Assembly (NCBI GenBank): GCA_024516035.1
Contig: CM044958.1
Coordinates: 40,572,099 to 40,636,098 of the forward strand
Length of the DNA: 64,000 nt
Direction: 5' to 3'
Source: Bactericera cockerelli
Lineage: Eukaryota; Arthropoda; Insecta; Hemiptera; Triozidae
Shown here piece after piece: positions 48,015 through 58,069 of the stretch (positions are counted from its first letter, which is position 1; each line of letters starts with the position of its first letter). The notes beneath the pieces are model-generated. The model worked only from the letters and a program-made list of their open reading frames with translations, was not told the DNA's origin and ran no database searches. The position numbers and the translations under genes are program-made.

Positions 48015-48560
48015 TTGAAGTTATGGTCTATTCCAGAAACACTATGTTGTTTCTAGAGGCCTTGAAATAGGTTGTGTATTATCTACATAAGACTTAATAC
48101 CTACTCTAAATACTTATAACGTAATTTTACTTGAACATTGGTGGTGATAAAACTGTAACACTTTTGATAAATTATTTTACTGAGGATTCTGTTACCACTC
48201 AAATGTCTCAAATAATTTCGCAAGTTTGGTAAATAATTTAAAAAGAAAATAGGTGGGTATTATTATACGGTCCATTTGGTCACCCCTATTGCGTTATCCA
48301 AAAAAGAATTACTCCTTTCTCTTTGATAACTGAACTAATAAAATTACAAGTTTGGTAAATAATTAAAAAAAAACTATTCATTATTGATAAATGGTTAATA
48401 TACGGTCCATTGCGTTTTCCCAGCTTATCTAGGATTTTCTTGGACGCGAAGATCAAGTGTTTTCTAAACCATATAACCACAAACAACAACAGCAAGACAA
48501 CAAACTGTCAACAGCAGCAGCGCTTAACGAAAAGATTTCCCGGCGCATATAACACCCTGG
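48015..48560. other. no gene; partial MITE end and local duplication
   Basis: TCTATTCCAGAAACACTA (48028-48046) matches the end of the 158-bp hairpin MITE. Near 48220-48420 the pair AAGTTTGGTAAATAATT ... TATACGGTCCATT occurs twice in direct orientation. Confidence 0.45.
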
Positions 48561-48705
48561 GGCTCATAGTTTGCATGTTGAAGTGATGCTACACAAACAT
48601 TCCAAGCCCATTTGGAAAACCGGAAGATCAAAGGCGAGGAAGATTGGAGGCAAAGCATGCATTGGGGCAATAGAATCGGAATAATTAATAATCATGTCGG
48701 GGATT

Positions 48706-48838
48706 TCCATACAAAAACTCGCCTGTGTGTTTAGTATGTTGTGTGCTGGTCTGTGTTTTTGCAAGTTTTTCCGTACATTTTGCACACTGGTGGCTCTTGC
48801 AATGAATTTTCACATAAATCACACCATAGCTACTCGTC
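48706..48838 (-). pseudogene. Possible single C2H2 zinc-finger remnant
   Basis: Minus-strand translation reads KIHCKSHQCAKCTEKLAKTQ, TSTQHTKHTGEFLYG, stopping soon after. C-X2-C, then 12 residues, H-X2-H, and an HTGE linker resemble a C2H2 finger with its linker; the His spacing is one short of the usual. The poly(A) end of the LINE lies directly upstream, so the LINE may have inserted into a zinc-finger coding exon. One finger only, so weak. Confidence 0.3.
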
Positions 48839-48840
48839 TG

Positions 48841-48872
<32 letters not shown>

Positions 48873-48923
48873 ATTTTAGTGTGCCAACAACCTATATATT
48901 GTTATATACACTTTTTTCCTCAT

Positions 48924-51900
48924 TTAAATCTTAAGTTTTGACATATCTAAGAAATTAATTACGGGATTCAAATTATTTCCAGTGAGGCATAACCATAAGT
49001 CATCCGGATCTCTGAAGGGTGCATACTGGGGACAGTCTTGAAGAACATGTTTCACCGTTAGGCGACATTGACAATTGTTACATATAGGCGGTTCCTGTCT
49101 CTTCATTAAATAGACATGTGAAAAGTTAGTATGTCCAATTCGAAGACGGGTTATTGATACCTGTGTTTTTCTGGGTATTGTAGTCGGAGGAAACCAGGGC
49201 TTATTTTCATTTTTTATTGATCTTAATTTATTACCAGTAAGTGAAAGCCACTCAGAATTCCAGGTTTCTTTGATTTTTTTCTTAATGTATACTTTTAAAT
49301 CATTAATTGTGACATTCTGAATAACAGGGGATAATTCAGTGAGCGCTTGTTTGGCGAGGTAGTCAGCTTCTTCATTACCCGGAATTCCAATATGGGATGG
49401 AACCCAGATAAATTGAAGCTGCAGTTTGTTTTTATTGTCATGTAGCATTTTTCTTATTTCTGAGGCAAGCGGATTGTAAGAGTAGACATCTTGTAAACTT
49501 TGGAGTGCACTGAGCGAGTCAGTACATAATATAAATGCATTTTGAGCTTCAGTTATGCAGTTGGCTAGGATGAAGTATATGGCGTAGAGAATAGCAGAGA
49601 GCTCGGCGTTGCAGATAGAGAGTAGTGGGTTCAACTTGGTACAGAACTTGGCGGTCCGCGAACAGAAAGCAGCAGAAACATTGCTATTATTTTTTGAGGC
49701 ATCAGTATAAATTTGGTCATGATTGGGAAATTTATTTATTAGCTCTCTGAACTCAATATTAATTTGTGAATGACAGTCCTTCTCCTTATTAAACTTCCGC
49801 AGGTCGTAATGAACAGGAGGAATATGAGAAGTCCAAGGAGCAGGGAGAAGAGGGGTGGGGAGAATATTGTTGTCCAGCGCGTTCATGTTAATATTATATT
49901 TCTCCAGTAAATGTTTTCCTCTTATTCTTAGAGGTTTTTCCATGTGAAATTTGGACCTGTATATTTCCATATATCTAGAATCTTTTAATATCGAAAAGTT
50001 CAGGTGTCTTGGATCTCTTTGCGAGTTAAATAGATAGTTAAGAGACAGAATCTCCCGACGGAGGGATAGAGGAGGTTCACCGGCCTCAGACAGTATACTC
50101 TTTATAGGGGAGCTTTTAAAAGCTCCAAGAGCTAGACGAATACCCTGATGGTGTATGGTGTCGAGTATTTTAAGAGAAGAATCCGGGGCAGAGCTGTACA
50201 CAATAGAAGCATAGTCTAGTTTTGACCTAATAAATCCACGATAGAGTTGTAGTAGAGATTTACAATCTGCGCCCCATTTTATGTTGCAAAAAAGTTTCAT
50301 AAGATTCATGCGTTTAAGACAATCAGACTTCAATTGGATGAGGTGGGGTTTGAAACTGAGTTTCTTATCAAAGTGAAGGCCAAGAAGTTTAAGGCTGTCA
50401 GCATAGGTCAGAGGGTGGTTAGATATTGAAATATTGGGGTCACTATGAACTTTTCTTTTCCTACAAAAATGTATGGATTGGCATTTTTGTGGAGAAAATA
50501 GAAATCCTGAAGAATTAGACCAGTTCGTTAAATTATTTAATGAAGATTGTACACATGTCTCAATTTCGCTTATATAGTTGGAACTCATGAAAAGTGTATA
50601 GTCATCGGCATAGATGCATCCGTTGACTTTTGGGTGTATATTAGTAATTATGTCATTTATAGCTATCAGGAAAAGTGTGCAGCTGATTGATAGGCCTTGG
50701 CAGATTCCGTTTTCCTGTTGCTTAACTTCTGAGTATATGGATCCCACTCGGACTCGAAAGTTTCGATCTTGATGTAGATTTTGAATGAAAAACCATAGAT
50801 TGCCTTCTAGTTTATTTTCTTGAAGAATTTTCAAAATTCTGAAAATCCAAGTAGTTTCGTAGGCTCGTAAAATATCCAAACTGATTGCAACACAGTGCTT
50901 CTTGTTTAAAAAAGCATCTCTTACGTGATTCTCCAGGTGGACCAGAGCGTCAGTTGTACTGTGTTGCTTGCGAAAACCACATTGAATTTTGTTGAAAAAG
51001 TTTTGGTTGTCAAGTGTACAGAATAAACGGTCATTTATAATTTTTTCCAAAACTTTGAACAGACATGATGCCAAAGTGATGGGTCTATAGTTTTCTGGGG
51101 ATTCGAGATTTTTATTTGGTTTAGGGATAGGTGAGAGTACAAATTCTTTCCATTTTTGAGGTATTACGCCTGAATACCAAATTCTATTGTAAATCTTATT
51201 TAACAATAGCAAGGATGATTTAGGAAGTTTTTTAATCACCATATAAGAGATTTGGTCCATACCAGGAGAAGTATTTTTGCGTTTTTTTAAAACGCGCTCA
51301 ATTTCTCTCATGGTGATCGGAGCATTATAGGGTGCTGAATTATTTCTTGAAACATTTAGGGGATTGCTTTCTATCTCTCTTTTTTTAGAGAGGAATGCGT
51401 CACTATGTTGAGAGAGATCTGAGTTGCTATGAAATTTTTCCAAAAGAATGTCTGCTATTTTTTTCTTATCAGTGATTATGTCTGGACCAATAGTCAGAGA
51501 AGGGATGCTCATTTGTTCAGACTTCTTGCCAATGATTTTCTTCACTTTAGACCACGCCTCTTTACTAGACGTATTCATATCGATAGATCCAATGAAGTTT
51601 CTCCAAGAATCTTTTTTCGCTTTCCATGTTGTTTTTCTACTTATGGCACGGGCTCTTTTGAATAGGATGAAATCTTCAGGTGACATTGTTCTCTTGTATT
51701 TTCTAAAACATTTGTTTTTCTCTTTTATTGCTCTATAACATTCCTCATTCCACCAAGGGACTCGTGGCTTCATGTTTTGAGGATTTGAGCGAGGAATATT
51801 ATTTTCGCAGGCAGATATTATATCCTGTGTAAATTCATCGATAGCAAGATCTGTGTCCTGATTCAGAGTGAGGTTTACATGTTTAGCCTGGAGCTGTGAG

Positions 51901-52634
51901 GAGAAGCCGCCCCAATTCGCTCTGTCATAGTGCCATTTGGACTGATCTTTATGTACATTTTCGTCTTCTCTCTGAAGAGATTTTATATGAATCGGGTAAT
52001 GATCTGAATCATGAAGATATTTATTTACATCCCAATTAAGTAAGAGACCGAGGTCTGCTGAGCAGAAAGACAGGTCAATACAAGACAAAGTATTATATGA
52101 CATACTAACATAAGTACTTCTTCCATCATTCAATAAATAAATATTTTTATTTAAAAACCATTTTTCGATTTCTTTGCCACGGGCATTTGTGGCGTTTGAA
52201 CCCCAGATCATATTATGACTATTGAAATCGCCTAGGATTATAAATGGAGGACGAAGCTGATTTGATAGGTATTCAAGATCTAAAGCACAAAACCGTTTAT
52301 CTGAAGGAATATATACATTGCAAATTTGTATCTTTTTATGCAAGATGATTTCTACCACAATGGCCTCGAAGTCTGTTTGAACATGAAATTGTTTTGACCT
52401 GATAGATTTATGGACTAAAGTTGCGACTCCTCCACTGGCTGAAACACAATTAGCGGAGTCTCGATCTTTTCGAAAAAAATTGTAGTGCCCCAAAGTAGGA
52501 TGATTTGAATCCTTAAAATTGGTTTCCTGAAAACATGCTATAAGTGGTGATTGGTCAGTGAGAATCTTCTGGATGTAGGGTAGGCGGTTGAAGTATCCGT
52601 TTAAATTCCACTGAAGAATTGTAAAGTTATTCAT
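48924..52634 (-). CDS. LINE ORF2: APE endonuclease, reverse transcriptase, RNase H
   Basis: Open without stop. Residue numbers count from the first possible Met at 52697. I prefer the Met at residue 22 (52634), because the endonuclease begins right after it (FTILQWNLNG) and the first 21 residues are hydrophobic and unlike the family. Endonuclease: N31, E58 (FQET), GDFNSHN at 156-162, SDHYP at 231-235. RT: NYRPI at about 535-539, GFRKQHSTTDAL, LDILRAYETTW (D608), GICQGLSIS, catalytic YADD at 696-699. RNase H: D999, E1032, D1060, H1102, D1112. C-terminal C1206-X2-C-X7-H1217-X4-C. It nicks target DNA and primes reverse transcription there. Odd: AYE where AYD is usual and CQG where PQG is usual in the RT core, which may lower activity. 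Ends 58 bases before the poly(A). Confidence 0.93.
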   Translation of the reverse strand: MNNFTILQWNLNGYFNRLPYIQKILTDQSPLIACFQETNFKDSNHPTLGHYNFFRKDRDSANCVSASGGVATLVHKSIRSKQFHVQTDFEAIVVEIILHKKIQICNVYIPSDKRFCALDLEYLSNQLRPPFIILGDFNSHNMIWGSNATNARGKEIEKWFLNKNIYLLNDGRSTYVSMSYNTLSCIDLSFCSADLGLLLNWDVNKYLHDSDHYPIHIKSLQREDENVHKDQSKWHYDRANWGGFSSQLQAKHVNLTLNQDTDLAIDEFTQDIISACENNIPRSNPQNMKPRVPWWNEECYRAIKEKNKCFRKYKRTMSPEDFILFKRARAISRKTTWKAKKDSWRNFIGSIDMNTSSKEAWSKVKKIIGKKSEQMSIPSLTIGPDIITDKKKIADILLEKFHSNSDLSQHSDAFLSKKREIESNPLNVSRNNSAPYNAPITMREIERVLKKRKNTSPGMDQISYMVIKKLPKSSLLLLNKIYNRIWYSGVIPQKWKEFVLSPIPKPNKNLESPENYRPITLASCLFKVLEKIINDRLFCTLDNQNFFNKIQCGFRKQHSTTDALVHLENHVRDAFLNKKHCVAISLDILRAYETTWIFRILKILQENKLEGNLWFFIQNLHQDRNFRVRVGSIYSEVKQQENGICQGLSISCTLFLIAINDIITNIHPKVNGCIYADDYTLFMSSNYISEIETCVQSSLNNLTNWSNSSGFLFSPQKCQSIHFCRKRKVHSDPNISISNHPLTYADSLKLLGLHFDKKLSFKPHLIQLKSDCLKRMNLMKLFCNIKWGADCKSLLQLYRGFIRSKLDYASIVYSSAPDSSLKILDTIHHQGIRLALGAFKSSPIKSILSEAGEPPLSLRREILSLNYLFNSQRDPRHLNFSILKDSRYMEIYRSKFHMEKPLRIRGKHLLEKYNINMNALDNNILPTPLLPAPWTSHIPPVHYDLRKFNKEKDCHSQINIEFRELINKFPNHDQIYTDASKNNSNVSAAFCSRTAKFCTKLNPLLSICNAELSAILYAIYFILANCITEAQNAFILCTDSLSALQSLQDVYSYNPLASEIRKMLHDNKNKLQLQFIWVPSHIGIPGNEEADYLAKQALTELSPVIQNVTINDLKVYIKKKIKETWNSEWLSLTGNKLRSIKNENKPWFPPTTIPRKTQVSITRLRIGHTNFSHVYLMKRQEPPICNNCQCRLTVKHVLQDCPQYAPFRDPDDLWLCLTGNNLNPVINFLDMSKLKI

Positions 52635-52858
52635 GGTGTATATTACAAGGCAAAATATAAAGCAAACAAGGCGAGAAAAAAAATACATGTTGAACATAAG
52701 TATGGATAGTAATAAAAAAATACCATCTGCTTGTATCTAAAAAAAAAAATAAAAAAAAAAAAAAAAAAATATTGAAAAAATAAACAGTATATAAACATCT
52801 ACCTAACTACATAATTATTATGAAGGTATGAAATAATTATTATAATTATACATAATTA

Positions 52859-54120
52859 TTATGCAGTAATATTTTCAACATTTTTCAGCATCATTTTGTG
52901 TTCTGGAAAAACTGTTTTTAGAAGACGGGTAATCCTAGACTTCATGTTAGGAGAGGTGTCTGGAGAAGAATGGACGTGTTTGAGAATGTTCTTCAGGTTG
53001 GTGAGGGGAAGATCAGATTGGGCGACAATCTCCTGTTTCTTCTGGGCATTTCTTAGCTTACCCAAAAGATTACAGAAATCATCTGCCGTCACAGAGGTTT
53101 CCTTGGTGTCAGTTATTATTTTAGATACCAAGGATTTAAAACCCTCAGAGAGTTCTGGATCCGCAGGGGGGGAGGAGGAGGTTTTGATTTTTTTTTCATG
53201 TTGAGTCTCTGGGGCGGGGCGGGTTCTCTTGTTGTTCTTCGCGGTCTCTGGATTTTTGAGTTCGGGCAGGGCAGGAAACTCCTCAGTTGCGGGCGTAGCG
53301 GTTGATACTTGGGGTGTAGTGATGGCGGGCTCTCCCAGAGATTCTAAAGAGGAAGAGAGAGGGGAGGAGAATTTCGGGAAGAAATCATTCTGCGGGGTGT
53401 TAGATTCTTCACAGATTTCCATCTCCGAGTTTTTATCACTGAACTGACTGGGCGGGGGAGGAGGAAGAAGGGGACAAGAAGGGGAGGTATTTTCGTCCAA
53501 AGGTGGAGAAGAGGGGGAGATGTTTTCTTCTAAAGGTGGAGAAGATGTAAGATTGGTTTTCTCCAATCTTTGTTGGACTGAATGAGCTGGAGTCGATTCA
53601 GGACAGTTTTTGGAGACATGTCCCTCCTTTCCGCAGCTGAAACATCTTGGGGTGTCAAATGATAAATAGATTGTGTGTGGGACGTTTCTACATATAACAG
53701 TTATGTTAGTAGGGATTTTTTCTTTGTCCTCTGTCCGAATCTGAACTTGTCGCTTGTACGCTAGGATGTGCCGCAAGCGGTAATCTCGCATACCATAATT
53801 TGTCAACTTTATGTCAGACATGAGACGAGCACTTTTTTTAAGCTCATTGACTAACAATTCGTTAGGAATATGGGGAGCCACATTATGCAGGTACAAAATG
53901 AGTCCTGGATCAATAAGTTTTCTTACCGGTAAAATATGATCGTCTATAGTAACGGACTCATTTTTGGCAGCGAAATCATTCAATACACTTTGAGAAGAAA
54001 GATGCATGACTATTCTGGAACCATTTCTTCCTCCATAGATTATTTGCTGAAAATCACCATCAAGGAGATTTCCAACAGCAATAAAATATTTATCAATTGA
54101 GATGGAATCTATACATGGGA
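52859..54120 (-). CDS. LINE ORF1, gag-like, 5' end lost in gap
   Basis: About 420 residues after the gap. Order: an N-terminal gag-like region (IAVGNLLDGDFQQIIYGG, LHNVAPHIPNELLVNELKKS), a zinc knuckle CFSCGKEGHVSKNC (C-X2-C-X4-H-X4-C, 53602-53644), a Pro/Ser-rich linker with repeated SSPPLEENISPS-type phrases and PPPPPSQ, a basic stretch KNNKRTRPAPETQHEKKIK, and a C-terminal helix-rich end. Such proteins bind the LINE RNA and form the particle that carries it. The start codon is not visible: the residues beyond the gap at 54221-54307 belong to a SINE, so a model that begins there is artificial. Confidence 0.85.
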
Positions 54121-54220
54121 NNNNNNNNNNNNNNNNNNNNNNNNNNNNNNNNNNNNNNNNNNNNNNNNNNNNNNNNNNNNNNNNNNNNNNNNNNNNNNNN
54201 NNNNNNNNNNNNNNNNNNNN
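54121..54220. other. assembly gap, 100 N
   Basis: Run of 100 N inside the LINE's gag frame; a conventional placeholder, so the true length is unknown. Confidence 0.99.
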
Positions 54221-54221
54221 C

Positions 54222-54425
54222 CCGTGCCCCCCCCCCCTATATCCGCGCATGACTGTGCCCCGGGACCGCTTTTGAGTTACTTCAGGGCACTTTACCTTTA
54301 CATCCATGCCATTCTGGAAAGAAACAGAAAATTTCGGTCAGAATTTTTTGCTCCGGCCGGGATTCGAACCTGCAACCTCCGGGTCAGAAACTAATGCTCT
54401 TAACCATTCAGTAACGGAGAACGGC
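54222..54425 (-). mobile_element. tRNA-headed SINE (family D), copy 2
   Basis: Minus strand: CCGTTACTGAATGGTTAAGA, GGAGGTTGCAGGTTCGAATC, CCGGCCGGAGC, GGCATGGATGTAAAGGTAAA, GTGCCCTGAAGTAACTCAAA, GTCCCGGGGCACAGTC. Same element as 44640-44812. Its tail runs into a G-rich stretch (plus-strand C run at 54221-54236) at the gap edge. Confidence 0.85.
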
Positions 54426-54689
54426 CATGAAGTACCTAAGCAATAATTGCAGAAGATTACCAAAATTTTGGTATGTCCAATATTGTCCATGGCACCTATT
54501 TGATCCATCTCAAGCCGCCATCCCAGTTTGATTCACGAACAGATTTTAGAGAGAACGTTGTTTTTTGTTTATGAATATATTTCTCTATCTATCTCTCTCT
54601 TTCATTCTTTTGAATTTATAATATGCCTCTAGAAAGAATATTGTAACAAATAATCATCTGAATTCATCGTACGGATATTTTATATTTAC

Positions 54690-55135
54690 ATCAACAACTT
54701 CTTCTCCTCCTCCTCCAATATACTTCTTCTCCCAGTCCTCCTCCTGCAACAGTTTCTTCTCCTCAACCTTCCTCCACTTCCCCAGCCCTCCTCCTCCTCC
54801 TCCAATATAATTCCTCTCCCGGCCCCCCTCCTCCTCCAATATACTTCCTCTCCCAGCCCTCCTCCTCCAGCACCAGCAGTTTCTTCTCCTCAACCTTCCT
54901 CCACTTCCCCAGTCTCCTCCTCCTCCTCCTCCAATATACTTCCTCTCCCAGCCCTCCTCCTCCAGCACCAGCAGTTTCTTCTCCTCAACCTTCCTCCACT
55001 TCCCCAGTCTCCTCCTCCTCCTCCTCCAATATACTTCCTCTCCCAGCCCTCCTCCTCCAGCAGTTTCTTCTCCTCAACCTTCCTCCACTTCCCCAGTCTC
55101 CTCCTCCTCCTCCTCCACATATATTCTTCCTCTCT
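54690..55135. repeat. Pyrimidine-rich minisatellite, 89-127-bp units
   Basis: AGTTTCTTCTCCTCAACCTT then CCTCCACTTCCCCAG recurs at 54751, 54878, 54973 and 55062, with CTCCTCCTCC and CCAATATACTTCCTCTCCCA between. Gly/Arg/Glu-rich minus-strand frames here are translations of the repeat. Pyrimidine-rich sequence goes on to about 55320. Confidence 0.85.
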
Positions 55136-55329
55136 CAGGCCTTCTCTTTTCCCTTAATTTTTTCTTCTCCTTCCTAATATCTATCTCCTAATACTCCTTC
55201 TCCTGCAGCAATTTTTTTCTCCTTCAAATTCCCATCCCGTTCTCCAACTCTTCTTCTCCTCAACACATCAACCACCTTCCTCTCCTTACCCTAAACTTTG
55301 TCTCTTCTCCTCTCAGTTCAGTGATGATG

Positions 55330-56215
55330 GGAGAAAAGGAGCTGTGACTGTTGTAAGAGGCACGCAACTTTAATCAAAAGACCACTAATGAGCATGTAAA
55401 GGATACCCCAACTTGCCCAAGTCTTCACAAGAGCTGTTGAATGCAGATTGCAGACATTCGTCATTGGTCTTAACATCAATGAACATTTTTTTTTCTCATG
55501 CAAAACATGTCACTTTAAATTATGTTGTGTGGTGTTTATGGCCATAGATGTTGACATGCACCACTATAATCTCATAAAAGAGAGAGAGATAGATATAGAT
55601 AAATAGAAATTATGTTGAGTAGGTACAAAAAGTATAATATTTTATTGGGTATCCAATGTTTTTTTATTTTATTTTAAAATGAGCAGGTTATAATTTATTT
55701 CGGATCTCAATGAAGATTTCCAGATTAGGTTGACCATTACATTACTGAAACCAGAATAAGTATTCTAACTCATAACGTATAGGTATATCTCATGGGTAAA
55801 GAACCTGTCTCATAAAATCGCCCATTTCGGATAGCTTATACATAGAGTACGAGTAAATCCCAACAATAACAAATGTATTATTCTTTCTTACATGCTTTTG
55901 AAGGTAATAATCGTTGCCATATTGGATAGTTTGTTAGGTTTGAAGCATTATGAGCTGTCCACCACTTATTCTTCCCTGGGTGCTATGATGTTTTCGGCTC
56001 AAGACTGATATATCTTTGTATTTAACTATATCCATGGATAAAGCAATGGAGAAGTCATAACACCTATACCTAATAAATGTCTAATGAGTAATAAAACTAA
56101 TAAATAATAATTCCGTGTCCGTGAGATAGGGACAGATACCTAAATCACGATGGTGAGAGGATTATAAATATGGACGGGTGTCCAATGTCTAGGCTCCTTT
56201 CATGTCCATTGATTC
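55330..56215. other. no gene recognised
   Basis: No supported gene. TAGATAGTTTGTTAGGTTTG and the later TGGTTAGTTTCTTATGTGAC near 55922 and 56353 mark a diverged direct repeat (both followed by AGGCATTA or AAGCATTA, GAGTTGTCCA-like and TTCTTCC-like blocks), about 430 bp apart. Confidence 0.4.
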
Positions 56216-56290
56216 TATTTGGTTTTAACGTCCTGACTTGAGGGAGACAGGACGGGGGTTTCACCCTCCATTCGCTGGGAATCTTAATTT
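56216..56290 (-). mobile_element. SINE family B 3' end
   Basis: Minus strand: ATTCCCAGCGAATGGAGGGT, GAAACCCCCGTCCTGTCTCC, CTCAAGTCAGGACGTTAAAA, CCAAATAGAA. It gives the best-preserved tail of family B (GACGTTAAAACCAAA), directly comparable with the tail of the 5S-headed SINE (GACGTTAAACCCAAA). Confidence 0.75.
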
Positions 56291-56294
56291 TTGA

Positions 56295-57110
56295 CACGAG
56301 AGGAAAAAACGAACTATTACGTTCTTTTGCAGGTAGATAATAACGGTAACCATATTGGTTAGTTTCTTATGTGACAGGTTTGAGGCATTACGAGTTGTCC
56401 ATTGCTAATTCCTCCATGGAGTTACCTGACCTGACAGCCATATCGAACCATTTCTAAGAATTCATCTCACCATCTGCAATCTAGAAAATACCTAACCTTA
56501 CCAATCAATCAATCATACACTCTGTCCAAATTATCAAAATTCTAAAAATGAATGACAGTATTTACCGTTACAGCCCAGCAATTCCCTCACTATATTATTT
56601 CAATTTAGACAGTAAAAGTATATTCTAATATTATTTTTTTATGTTAGTTAAGTATCTATTATTATAAATTCATTATAGGCCGAATGTGCTAGAGTAGTAG
56701 TGGATGAAGCATCAAGTTCATGAGAGAAAGAGGGGTGGGGGGAGGGGGTCCAATTTAAAGAAAAATCCGATGTTAATCAGCGGTAAGGTTTCTCCCCTCC
56801 ATTTTTTGCACCCTCGCCCCGTCTCCATTTTAGAATAAGAAATAGAAGATATCCTCAAATGGGACGCTTGAGGAGGAGGGTGAAAATGATTTTTGGGTAG
56901 TCCTTCTTTTCTTTTGTTATGAGCAGTGTGTGCTGTTGCCTCAAGAGGGCAGCAGTCGCTGAGAAAGTGTCCCGTTTGAGAATATAACGTGGCAGTCTCT
57001 GAAACTTGTGCAAAGGATGAATTATACTTTTTGACAGAATGTACAATAGAAGAGAATGAAGAAACTTGATTCCAATTCCAAGGAAATCTGTATGAAATTT
57101 ATTTACCACA
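56295..57110. other. no gene recognised
   Basis: No supported gene; an 84-residue minus-strand frame (56855-57109) is unassigned and ends against the next repeat. Confidence 0.45.
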
Positions 57111-57111
57111 A

Positions 57112-57360
57112 GCGGGCTGTCGCCCGCTTTGCGGGCCGAGGCATGGCCGTGAAAGCAAAAAATCCTTTTTCGCCAATGGCAGGTGTTGTAGTGGGAGTTT
57201 CGAAAAATCCCGTCTTATTGCACATCTAGACTATAAGACAAAGCTACCTACCAAATTTCAGCTTCCTAGGACTTAGACTTAGGCTGTAGAGCGATGATCA
57301 GTCAGTGGTCAGTGGTCAGTGGTCAGTGGTCAGTCAGTGGTCAGTGGTCAGTTGTCAATC
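57112..57360 (+). mobile_element. Interspersed repeat, copy 2
   Basis: Near-identical to 25970-26206 from CTGTCGCCCGCTTTGCGGGC to GATCAGTCAGTGGTCAG. Here the 3' part holds an expanded GTCAGTG-type array (57299-57353), longer than in copy 1. Confidence 0.85.
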
Positions 57361-57364
57361 ATTT

Positions 57365-57845
57365 CAGAGTTTTTCAGTTTCAATGAGCTAATGCATCATT
57401 TGAGAAAGAACACAGTTATCTAATATAAATCAGTTATCTAAAATATATTTATAAATGATGTCTCTGAAGACATCATTTCTCATTTCTGGATCCATAAGGC
57501 AATCAAAGATTGATTATTTGTATACCTACTCTTCTCCACCACTAAATCTATATTACATACTTTACTATTTTATCAACCTACATCTCAATCACTGAATCAG
57601 CTTTCTTTTATCCTGTTGCTATTCATAGGTACACTCTACTTAACTTGCTCTGAACCATCTGATTCTCAGGTCAACCAATGAAAGTTCATTAGTTTTCAAA
57701 TCCCCTATTCAAAGTCACCTATTGAACAATGTCTTCATAAATAAATAAAATAATTTCAGATTCTCAATTAGGTATACATATTTTACTCGTCTAAAAATTA
57801 AATCTGTACATAAATTATGTTACATATTATAATAACTACTCAGTC
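57365..57845. other. no gene; one short hairpin
   Basis: AATGATGTCTCTGAAGACAT at 57452 folds into a perfect short hairpin. Nothing else supported. Confidence 0.45.
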
Positions 57846-57847
57846 AG

Positions 57848-58066
57848 CAATAATAATAATAATAATAATATCGCCTGAATTATACTGCCCGATAAGGACT
57901 ATATAAAGTCCCATTATTACAGCAGTAAGCCCAAGACGTATTATTATGTGGTAAAAATCCCAAATGGAAGGATAACTTGTCATGTCCCGGCTGGGTTTCG
58001 AACCCACGATCTCTGGAACCTCTGGATTCACAGAGTGCCGCCTTTACCACTGAGCTACCGGGACAG
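57848..58066 (-). mobile_element. tRNA-headed SINE (family C), copy 2, intact head
   Basis: Minus strand starts GTCCCGGTAGCTCAGTGGTA and the head ends GGGTTCGAAACCCAGCCGGG AC: the acceptor arms GTCCCGG and CCGGGAC pair fully, so the tRNA ancestry is unusually clear. Then TGACAAGTTATCC, GGGACTTTATATAGTCCTTA, TCGGGCAGTATAATTCAGGC and a terminal ATT microsatellite (57848-57871). The anticodon arm is irregular, with a six-base loop, so a functional tRNA is unlikely. Confidence 0.85.
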
Positions 58067-58069
58067 ACT

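Larger units (their letters stand above)
48841..54120 (-). mobile_element. I-like non-LTR retrotransposon, nearly complete
   Basis: Two-ORF LINE on the minus strand: gag-like ORF1 (cut by the gap at 54121), a roughly 220-base spacer with a T-rich stretch in the sense strand (52738-52770), ORF2 with endonuclease, RT and RNase H, a short 3' UTR of about 58 bases and a 25-A tail (plus-strand T run 48841-48865). RNase H plus an APE endonuclease and a LFLIAIND-type RT motif point to the I group. The 5' end is in or beyond the gap, so target duplication cannot be tested. Confidence 0.9.

Noticed and set aside
54654..55120. Gly-rich minus-strand frames
   Set aside because: CCTCCT minisatellite translation.
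57985..58066. Functional tRNA gene on the minus strand
   Set aside because: Acceptor stem pairs, but the anticodon loop is irregular and the sequence continues into a SINE body shared with 11145-11345.
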